NCBI RefSeq assembly: GCF_004353505.1
Contig: NZ_SMNQ01000024.1
Span: 30,594 to 94,593 of the forward strand
Length of the DNA stretch: 64,000 bases
Direction: 5' to 3'
Source: Streptomyces sp. WAC05374
GTDB lineage: Bacteria; Actinomycetota; Actinomycetes; Streptomycetales; Streptomycetaceae
Part shown: positions 49,377-59,332 of the stretch, piece after piece
Position numbering within the stretch: the first letter of the stretch is position 1
Layout: each line of letters begins with the position of its first letter
The notes under the pieces: generated by a model
Database searches by the model: none
The model's input: only the letters and a program-made list of their open reading frames with translations
Told to the model about the DNA's origin: nothing
Made by a program: the position numbers and the translations under genes

Positions 49377-50558
49377 ATGACGATCTTCTCCGCCGGCCGG
49401 CCCGGCGCGGTTCCGCACGCGTGGGCACAGCCCGTCCCCCTGCCCTACCACCGGCTCGCGCACACGACCGGACGGCACCGCTGGTGGCGGCCTCTGGCGG
49501 GGACGGGCCTGGTGGTCGGCGGTGCCGTCGTGGCGATGCTGGTGCTGCTCATCGGCTCCGAGGTGGCGGGGTACGCCCTCGACCGCCCGCTGGACGGTGA
49601 CGAGTTGCGGAGCTGGGGCGACATCGGCGACACCGCGCTGGGGCTGCTGTCCATAGCCCTGATCACCCCGGTGCTGCTGCTGGCCGCGCACTGGGTGCAG
49701 CGGCGCCCGCCGGGGACCCTGTCGTCGGTGGCCGGGAAGCTGCGGTGGCGGTGGCTCGGGATGTGTCTGGCGGCGGCCCTCCCGCTGGTCGCCGCGTCGA
49801 TGGCGGTGTCCCTGCTGCTGCCCGAGACGGCGGCCGGGGGCACGGCGGACGTGGAGTGGGCGGGGTGGTCCTCCTTCCTGGCGGGGCTCGCGATGGTGTG
49901 CGCCCTGGTGCCGTTCCAGGCGGCGGCGGAGGAGTACGCGTTCCGTGGCTGGCTGCTCCAGGCGGTGGGCGCCTGGTGCCGGTCCGCGTGGGTGGCCGTC
50001 GTGCCGCAGGCGCTGCTGTTCGCGGCGGCCCATGGGTGGGGGACGCCGTGGGGCTTCGCCGACCTGGTGGTGTTCGGGCTGGTGGCGGGGTGGCTGACGG
50101 TACGGACGGGGGGAATCGAGGCGGCGGTCGCGCTGCACGTCCTGAACAACCTGGTGGCGTTCGGTGTCGCGGCGGCGATCGCCGGGGGCCTGGCCTCCGA
50201 GGAGACGGCCGCCGACATGGGCTGGATGGCGATGGCCGTCGACGTCCCGATGCTCCTGCTCTACGCGGCCGCCGTCCTGTGGCTCGCCCGCCGGCGCCGG
50301 CTGAACCCGCTCGGCGCACCCGCCGACGCACGGCCCGCGCCCGGTGCGCCCGGGCCGACGTGGCCGGACCCGCTCGGCGCACCCGCCGGCGCACGGCCCG
50401 CGCCCGGGCCGACGTGGCCGGACCCGCTCGGCGCACGGCCCGAGACCGGTACGCCGGGACCGACGTGGCCGGACCCGCTCGGCGCACCCCCCGGCGCACG
50501 GCCCGCGCCCGGCACGCCGGGACCGACGTGGCCGGGCGCTGAACACCGGGCGACCTGA
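49377..50558 (+). CDS. CPBP family intramembrane metalloprotease with repetitive tail
   Basis: A 393-residue membrane protein with about eight helices. The Abi/CPBP (Rce1-like) motifs are present: EE..FR in AAEEYAFRGWLL, His in LFAAAHGWG, and HVLNN in the next helix. The last 85 residues are four imperfect copies of a unit containing GPTWPDPLGA and ARPAPG, cytoplasmic and disordered. Family members act in bacteriocin immunity or processing. Divergent from the two-component genes. Confidence 0.88.
   Translation: MTIFSAGRPGAVPHAWAQPVPLPYHRLAHTTGRHRWWRPLAGTGLVVGGAVVAMLVLLIGSEVAGYALDRPLDGDELRSWGDIGDTALGLLSIALITPVLLLAAHWVQRRPPGTLSSVAGKLRWRWLGMCLAAALPLVAASMAVSLLLPETAAGGTADVEWAGWSSFLAGLAMVCALVPFQAAAEEYAFRGWLLQAVGAWCRSAWVAVVPQALLFAAAHGWGTPWGFADLVVFGLVAGWLTVRTGGIEAAVALHVLNNLVAFGVAAAIAGGLASEETAADMGWMAMAVDVPMLLLYAAAVLWLARRRRLNPLGAPADARPAPGAPGPTWPDPLGAPAGARPAPGPTWPDPLGARPETGTPGPTWPDPLGAPPGARPAPGTPGPTWPGAEHRAT
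50306..50545 (+). repeat. Tandem repeats encoding the CPBP protease tail
   Basis: Four units of about 50-63 bases, each with CCGCTCGGCGCAC and all but the edges with CGACGTGGCCGG, in frame. Unit lengths vary by multiples of three, suggesting in-frame expansion and contraction. Confidence 0.7.
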
Positions 50559-50688
50559 GGGCAAGCAACCCCGGGGGCGTGTTTCCCGTCTGAATGATCG
50601 CGGCGCGGTGACCGTACGCGGGGACGTACGGGCGAGGCACCGCGGGGGACGTACGCGGGACGGTTGTGCGGGCGGGGGAGAGCGGGAC

Positions 50689-52791
50689 GTGGACCACATA
50701 CGGGGGGCAGGGCCGCGCCCTGCCGTTTTCCGGGCGGGCGTGACGGTACGGCGGCGGGGCGTGCTCGCCTCCGCCGCGGCCATGGCGGTGGCGGGGCTCG
50801 CCGGGTGTTCGGTGCCCGCGCCCAGGCGCACCGGACCCACCGCGGACCCCGCACCGGGGATGCCGATCAGCAGCTCGGGGCGGGCCCAGCTCATGCAGAT
50901 CGCGGCGCACCCGGACGACGACCTGTACTTCATGAACCCGGACAGCCAGCGGATGATCGACGCGGGCGTCCCGCTGGTCTCCGTCTACGTCACCGCCGGC
51001 GAGCACGACGGCAGGAACCACATACCCGGCCGCCGGGACGTCCCCGCCGACAAGGCCGCCTACTCCTCCGCGCGTCACCAGGGCCTGCGCCAGGCGTACG
51101 CGACGATGCTGGGACTGGACGCGTTCACTCCCTGGCAGAAGGGCGTGATGACCCTCCGGGGCGACCGCCGCGCCGAGATCAACACCCTCACCCACGGCAA
51201 CCGCCGCGTCGAGCTGGTCTTCCTCAACCTCGCCATGCACGCCCCGCGCCGCTGGATGGCCCTGCCGAGCCTGTGGAAGGACCGCGCGCTCGGGCTGAGG
51301 ACCGTGGTGGCCGACGACTCCCCCGTACGCAGGGCCGACACCTACGACTACGACGCGCTCGTCGACGTCCTCGTCGGGCTCATGGAGCGCTACCGGCCCA
51401 CCGTGATCCACACGCTGGACCCCGACCCGGACATCCAGCACAGCGACGAGCGGACCCGGAAGAAGGACTCCGAGCAGCCCGGCTACTCGGACCACGCCGA
51501 CCACACCGCCGTCGCGTCCTTCTCCTGGGCCGCCATGGTCCGCTGGGTGGCCGACGCGACGACGGACGGCGGCGCGATACCCGCGTTCGTGACCACGTCC
51601 TTCCGCGGGTACTACAACCGGCACTGGCCCAAGAACCTCCCGGGCCCGGTCCTTGCGGAGAAGGCCGCGCACCTCGTCCCCTACGGCGGCGACCCGTCCT
51701 GGGACTGCGGCAACAGCGGCGGCTGCGGCGACTACAACGTGGGCGGGGTCCGTCCTCTGACCAACAAGAAGGGCTGGGTGAGGGCCACCCACCACCGCCA
51801 CCCGTCGCCGGGGCCGTTCGTGGCCGCCGAGCCGGACGGGCGGCTCGCCGTGTACGGGGTGCTGGGCCTGCGCGCGGTGCGCTGGCGCGAGACGGCACCC
51901 GGCAGCGGGCAGTGGGGCGAGCCGGGAGACCTGGGCGGCGGGCCGCTGGCGCCGGGGCTCGGCGGGGTCACCCTCGAGGACGGCCGGCACCTGCTGTTCG
52001 GGCTGCGGTTCGCGGCGATCGGCGGGCACGGCGGGCCGAACAGGCGCGAGGTCGTGCTGCTGGAGCAGCGGCAGGCGGGCGGGCCGTTCCTCGCCTGGAC
52101 CGGGCTGGGCAATCCGGAGCACGGCGACGACCGGGGGCGCCGGCTGGGCGTCCCGGTGGCGGTGGCGGCGCCCGACGGCCGGGTCCACCTCTTCGTGCGC
52201 AACGCGGACAAGGGCGTGAGCGGCCGGGTCCGGGAGGCGGACGGCTCGTGGGGGCCCTGGCGGGATCTGGGCGGGGCCGAGGTACAGGACGGGCTGTCGG
52301 CCGCAGTGGACGCCACCGGGCGCGTCCACCTGTTCGCGGCGGGCCGCGACACCGTCCACCACTGGGCGCAGGACGCCCCGGGCGGCCCGGTCGCCTTCCG
52401 GGCCGGCACCGCCCTGCCGGTGGCGGGCGACCCGGTGGCGGTCACCGCCACACCCGACGCCGGGCCGGTGCTCCTGTACCGCGCGCCCGCCCGCGCGGAG
52501 CTGACGGCGGTACGTCTCGACGGCACCCCGCTGCCCGGGGTGCCCCTGGACGGCTACGGCCGGGTCGCCGCGGCGGCCACGCCCGCCGGCCCGGTCCTCC
52601 TCGGCACGGACCTGCGCGGCCGCCTCGTGGTCCGCACCCCGGAGGGACGCCAGGTCACGCGTACACAGGGGGCGGTGCCATGGGGGCCGGCAGTCCTCCA
52701 CGTGAGCCGGGAGCGCGGGACCCTCGCCCTGGGGATGGGCGCGGACGCCCGCCCGTGGTCGTGGGCTCCCGAGCCGCGTACGGAAGGCTGA
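50689..52791 (+). CDS. PIG-L family deacetylase with C-terminal propeller-like lectin domain, Tat lipoprotein
   Basis: A protein of about 700 residues. GTG 50689 is chosen for the GGGGGAG site 8 bases upstream; GTG 50740 is the alternative. The signal has a twin-arginine-like VRRRGVLASAAAMAVAG and lipobox LAGC. The PIG-L zinc domain has AHPDDDLYFMNPD and, later, YSDHADHTAV with metal-binding His. From about residue 380 repeated strands (DGRVHLFVRNADKG, TGRVHLFAAGRDTVHHW) suggest a beta-propeller resembling fucose-specific lectins. It likely deacetylates an external amino-sugar conjugate. Confidence 0.85.
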   Translation: MDHIRGAGPRPAVFRAGVTVRRRGVLASAAAMAVAGLAGCSVPAPRRTGPTADPAPGMPISSSGRAQLMQIAAHPDDDLYFMNPDSQRMIDAGVPLVSVYVTAGEHDGRNHIPGRRDVPADKAAYSSARHQGLRQAYATMLGLDAFTPWQKGVMTLRGDRRAEINTLTHGNRRVELVFLNLAMHAPRRWMALPSLWKDRALGLRTVVADDSPVRRADTYDYDALVDVLVGLMERYRPTVIHTLDPDPDIQHSDERTRKKDSEQPGYSDHADHTAVASFSWAAMVRWVADATTDGGAIPAFVTTSFRGYYNRHWPKNLPGPVLAEKAAHLVPYGGDPSWDCGNSGGCGDYNVGGVRPLTNKKGWVRATHHRHPSPGPFVAAEPDGRLAVYGVLGLRAVRWRETAPGSGQWGEPGDLGGGPLAPGLGGVTLEDGRHLLFGLRFAAIGGHGGPNRREVVLLEQRQAGGPFLAWTGLGNPEHGDDRGRRLGVPVAVAAPDGRVHLFVRNADKGVSGRVREADGSWGPWRDLGGAEVQDGLSAAVDATGRVHLFAAGRDTVHHWAQDAPGGPVAFRAGTALPVAGDPVAVTATPDAGPVLLYRAPARAELTAVRLDGTPLPGVPLDGYGRVAAAATPAGPVLLGTDLRGRLVVRTPEGRQVTRTQGAVPWGPAVLHVSRERGTLALGMGADARPWSWAPEPRTEG

Positions 52792-52868
52792 CCCGACGCG
52801 TCCCCCGCGTCCGAGGGGCGGGCCGCGAGGGGACACCCGCCTGGCGACACCACACGCGGACACACGCG

Positions 52869-52900
52869 AAGGGCCCCGCACCTCACGGTGCGGGGCCCTT
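52869..52900. terminator. Bidirectional terminator between tuf and PIG-L gene
   Basis: AAGGGCCCCGCACC pairs perfectly with GGTGCGGGGCCCTT (14 bp) around TCAC. It lies between the converging stops of the deacetylase gene and tuf. Confidence 0.8.
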
Positions 52901-52938
52901 CTTGCAGCTCGGTGTGGAGCTACCAGGTCAGACCAGAA

Positions 52939-54132
<1,194 letters not shown>

Positions 54133-54203
54133 TGGGGTCCTCCTGAGAGTGGTTCTGGTACGCCTTACTCATCGGCGCCAGGTGATCTTTGCTGGGTGGC
54201 CAC

Positions 54204-54248
54204 CCGCCGGGGCACCTGCCTCGGGTTGCGGGGCAGAAGCCCCGGCGG
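54204..54248 (-). other. Hairpin in the fusA-tuf gap
   Basis: CCGCCGGGGC and GCCCCGGCGG form a perfect 10-bp stem around 25 bases. It may attenuate fusA read-through or stabilise the tuf mRNA. Confidence 0.45.
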
Positions 54249-54282
54249 ATGGTGTCAAGCCTAAAGCGTGAAACCGGGAGAG

Positions 54283-56409
<2,127 letters not shown>

Positions 56410-56447
56410 AAGGCTTCAGTCTTCTCTCGGTCTCGATGTGGGTGCGA

Positions 56448-56918
56448 CTACCAGCGGTAGTGCGCGAAGGCCTTGTTGGACTCGGCCATCTTGTGCGTGT
56501 CCTCACGCTTCTTGACCGAAGCACCGAGGCCGTTGGAGGCGTCCAGGAGCTCGTTCATGAGGCGCTCGGTCATGGTCTTCTCGCGACGGGCGCGGGAGTA
56601 ACCCACGAGCCAGCGGAGCGCGAGCGTGGAGGCGCGACCGGGCTTGACCTCGATCGGCACCTGGTAGGTGGCGCCACCGACGCGGCGGGACTTGACCTCG
56701 AGAGACGGCTTGACGTTCTCGAGGGCGCGCTTCAGCGTGATGACCGGGTCGTTGCCGGTCTTCTCGCGGAGGCCTTCCATGGCGCCGTAGACGATCCGCT
56801 CGGCGGTGGAGCGCTTGCCGTTCAGCAGGATCTTGTTGATGAGCGAGGTCACCAGAGGAGAACCGTAGACCGGGTCGATGATGACCGGGCGCTTCGGGGC
56901 GGGGCCCTTACGAGGCAT
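56448..56918 (-). CDS. rpsG: 30S ribosomal protein S7
   Basis: A 156-residue S7 beginning MPRKGPAPKRPVIIDPVYGS; contains RRVGGATYQVPIEVKPGRAS. Two bases after rpsL. Confidence 0.98.
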   Translation of the reverse strand: MPRKGPAPKRPVIIDPVYGSPLVTSLINKILLNGKRSTAERIVYGAMEGLREKTGNDPVITLKRALENVKPSLEVKSRRVGGATYQVPIEVKPGRASTLALRWLVGYSRARREKTMTERLMNELLDASNGLGASVKKREDTHKMAESNKAFAHYRW

Positions 56919-56920
56919 TC

Positions 56921-57292
56921 TTACTTCTCCTTCTTGGCGCCGTAGCGGCTGCGGGCCTGCTTGCGGTTCTTGACACCCTGGGTGTCGAGCGAGCCGCGGA
57001 TGATCTTGTAACGAACACCCGGCAGGTCCTTCACACGGCCACCACGCACGAGCACGATGGAGTGCTCCTGCAGGTTGTGTCCCTCACCCGGGATGTAAGC
57101 CGTGACCTCGATCCCGCTGGTCAGACGCACACGCGCGACCTTGCGGAGGGCCGAGTTCGGCTTCTTCGGGGTGGTCGTGAACACACGCGTGCAGACGCCG
57201 CGGCGCTGAGGGGAACCCTCGAGTGCGGGCGTCTTGTTCTTCTCGACCTTGTCCTGCCGGCCCTTACGGACCAGCTGCTGGATCGTAGGCAC
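56921..57292 (-). CDS. rpsL: 30S ribosomal protein S12
   Basis: A 123-residue S12 from a GTG start (VPTIQQLVRKGRQDKVEKNK) with GGAGAAG upstream. The streptomycin-relevant Lys residues in TTTPKKPNSALRKVA and GGRVKDLPGVRYK are present, i.e. the wild-type sensitive form. First gene of the str operon. Confidence 0.98.
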   Translation of the reverse strand: MPTIQQLVRKGRQDKVEKNKTPALEGSPQRRGVCTRVFTTTPKKPNSALRKVARVRLTSGIEVTAYIPGEGHNLQEHSIVLVRGGRVKDLPGVRYKIIRGSLDTQGVKNRKQARSRYGAKKEK

Positions 57293-57342
57293 TACTTCTC
57301 CGGTTTCTGTGTGCCGTGTAGTAAAGCTAACCTGGAACGTCG

Positions 57343-57367
57343 CCGACCCACGCGGTCGGGTGTGTCG
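57343..57367 (-). promoter_or_regulatory. Leader hairpin shared by rpsL and rpsJ
   Basis: CCGACC-CACGC-GGTCGG followed by GTGTGTCG, 24 of 25 bases identical to 41911-41935. It lies in the middle of the rpsL leader. Confidence 0.6.
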
Positions 57368-57488
57368 AATACTGCGATCTCCCGCCGTGAGGCGGAAAAC
57401 GAGCGCAGATTGCGGTGGCCGATGCTCGACTCGCCGTGCGGTTGAGGACACGCACAGGAGCCCAGGCACACCCCAGGCACAAGGTCTG

Positions 57489-57517
57489 AGCGTACCTACC
57501 GCACGGACTTCGGTCAA
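57489..57517 (-). promoter_or_regulatory. rpsL (str operon) promoter
   Basis: Minus strand TTGACC and TACGCT with exactly 17 bases between them. It predicts transcription from about 57482 and a leader of about 190 bases. The rest of the 363-base gap to the divergent regulator gene holds nothing else I can assign except a weak TACGTT at 57620-57625 on the plus strand. Confidence 0.7.
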
Positions 57518-57655
57518 AACAAATGCGAACGGCACCGACACGCCGGATTCGATCATCACGGATACGGCCGTTCGTGGCTCGATCCGGCCATTCGGCCCCC
57601 CGCGGAGCCGTGCGTTCAGTACGTTGATCGGTCCGCTCGACGAATCGGGGGACCC

Positions 57656-58438
57656 ATGACGGCGGCGAACTTATCCGGCGGAGGCGGCGGCCGGACCCAC
57701 GACGCGCCCCAGGACGCGGGCCCCGGCACGGGCCTCGGCACCGGGGGCGGCGGCCTGGACGACCGGGTGCCGTTCCTGGCACGGCTGGAGAAGGAGGACC
57801 GGCAGGCCCTGCTGGCGCTCGGGCGCGAGCTCCGCTTCGCCCCCCGCATGGTCCTGCTGCACCAGCACGAGCCCTCGTCCCACGTCCTGTTCCTGCTGCA
57901 CGGCTGGACCAAGGTCACCGCCTCCGCCGCCAACGGGTACGAGGCCCTCCTCGCCCTGCGCGGGCCGGGCGACATCGTCGGGGAGTCCGCCGCGCTGACC
58001 GGCCGCCCCCGCTCGGCGACGGTGACCGCGCTGGAGCCCGTCCGGGCGGTCGCGGTGGAGCACGAGCGGTTCACCGGCTTCCTGGGCCGCTCCCCCGCCG
58101 TCTCCTTCGCCCTGCTCGGGCTCACCTCCGACCGCACGCGCGCCGCCGACCGCCGACGGCTCCAGTTCGCGTCGATGAGCGTGCGCGAGCGGTTCGCGGC
58201 GCTGCTGCTGGACCTGGCGCGGATGCACGGCCGGCGCACCGAGGACGGCATCGAGGTCGCCGTCCCGCTGAGCAAGCAGGAGCTGGCCGGGTCGGTGGGG
58301 GCGTCGCGGGAGATGGTGCAGCGGCTGCTGAAGGAGCTGCGGACCCGGCAGGCGGTGTCGACCGGGCGCCGCACCCTGCTGATCACCCGCCCCGACGTGC
58401 TGCGGCGCATCGCCCGCGCCGAGCGCCCCGACGACTGA
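57656..58438 (+). CDS. Crp/Fnr family cyclic-nucleotide-type regulator with TTA codon
   Basis: A 260-residue regulator. After a Gly-rich N-terminal tail of about 35 residues comes a cNMP-binding domain whose phosphate-binding cassette reads GESAALTGRPRSAT, with the canonical Glu and Arg, so cyclic-nucleotide binding is plausible. A winged helix follows (LSKQELAGSVGASREMVQRL). Codon 6 is TTA (57671-57673), so translation may need the bldA tRNA if ATG 57656 is the true start. It precedes a nucleotidyl cyclase gene on the same strand. Confidence 0.9.
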   Translation: MTAANLSGGGGGRTHDAPQDAGPGTGLGTGGGGLDDRVPFLARLEKEDRQALLALGRELRFAPRMVLLHQHEPSSHVLFLLHGWTKVTASAANGYEALLALRGPGDIVGESAALTGRPRSATVTALEPVRAVAVEHERFTGFLGRSPAVSFALLGLTSDRTRAADRRRLQFASMSVRERFAALLLDLARMHGRRTEDGIEVAVPLSKQELAGSVGASREMVQRLLKELRTRQAVSTGRRTLLITRPDVLRRIARAERPDD

Positions 58439-58442
58439 CTCT

Positions 58443-58456
58443 GTGCACACGGTCAC
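58443..58456. promoter_or_regulatory. Exact match to Streptomyces Crp operator consensus
   Basis: GTGCACACGGTCAC fits GTG-N6-GNCAC, the consensus I know for Streptomyces Crp. In its flanks TGTGC-N6-TCACA also resembles the wider TGTGA-N6-TCACA Crp site. It begins 5 bases after the regulator stop and 98 bases before the cyclase start. Confidence 0.55.
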
Positions 58457-58540
58457 ACTTCGAGTGGGTCATCGTTCCTCACCGCACCCCCGCCCCGTTC
58501 GCCACTCTGCTGCTGCTCCCCTCCCAGCGGAAAGGCGACC

Positions 58541-59332
58541 ATGACCGACCCCGTGAGCCGGACGATCCTCCTGCTCGACATCGAGAAGTACAGCGACCGG
58601 GACGACGTCGAGCAGGCGTACCTGCGCCGGATGCTCTACGGCATCAGCGACAGCGCGCTGGAGAGCGCGGGCATCGACGAAACCCTCCGGCTGCGCGCCG
58701 ACCGCGGCGACTCCGTGATGGAGCTGATCGACGCCAACGCCTCCGTCACGGCGCTGCTGCGCGCCCTGCTCACCGAGGTGCCGGTCCAGCTCCGCGCCGT
58801 GAACCGGATGGCGTCCAGCTCCGCCCAGATCCGGCTGCGCGCGGTCCTCGCCACGGGGTACGTGGCGGTCGACGCGCTCGACGGCTGGGTCGGCTCGGAC
58901 CTGAACCACGCCTGCCGCCTGCTGGACGCCGAGCTGCTGCGCGCGGCCCTGCGGGAGCGCGCGAACGACTTCGCGCTGTGCGTCTCGGAGGGCGTGCACG
59001 CCGGGATCGTGCGGCACGGGCACCCGGGCATCCCGGCCGAGGACTTCCACCCCATCACGGTGACCAGCAAGAACGGCCCCCTGCGGGCCTGGCTGCACGG
59101 CCCGGTGCCGGGACAGGCCGGCGACGCCGGCCGCGCCGCGGCACCGGGACGGGACGGCCACCCCGGGACGGCTCCGGTGCCGGGCGGATCGGGGGACCGC
59201 CCGGCGCCGGGGCCCGCGTACGACTTCCGGGGCGCGGACGTCCGCATCGACGGCGGGTTCGTCGGAGGCAGCCACCACGGCATCAGCGGCGGCACCTTCA
59301 ACGGCGACGTGCGCATCGGCGGTGACACGTGA
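58541..59332 (+). CDS. Class III nucleotidyl cyclase-like protein with C-terminal amyloid-like motif
   Basis: A 263-residue protein. Residues 7-187 form a class III cyclase homology domain with both metal Asp residues (Asp13 in ILLLDIEKYSDR, Asp57 in RADRGDSVMEL) and the transition-state Asn122/Arg126 pair in GSDLNHACRLLD, so it is predicted active. A Gly/Pro linker leads to the motif GGFVGGSHHGISGG (from residue 238), repeated in the next protein. AAAGG supports ATG 58541. The GTG of the next gene overlaps its stop. Confidence 0.8.
   Translation: MTDPVSRTILLLDIEKYSDRDDVEQAYLRRMLYGISDSALESAGIDETLRLRADRGDSVMELIDANASVTALLRALLTEVPVQLRAVNRMASSSAQIRLRAVLATGYVAVDALDGWVGSDLNHACRLLDAELLRAALRERANDFALCVSEGVHAGIVRHGHPGIPAEDFHPITVTSKNGPLRAWLHGPVPGQAGDAGRAAAPGRDGHPGTAPVPGGSGDRPAPGPAYDFRGADVRIDGGFVGGSHHGISGGTFNGDVRIGGDT

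Noticed and set aside
49663..52881. 1072-codon minus-strand open frame
   Set aside because: Antisense to the CPBP and PIG-L genes, which have clear motifs; the antisense product is low complexity.
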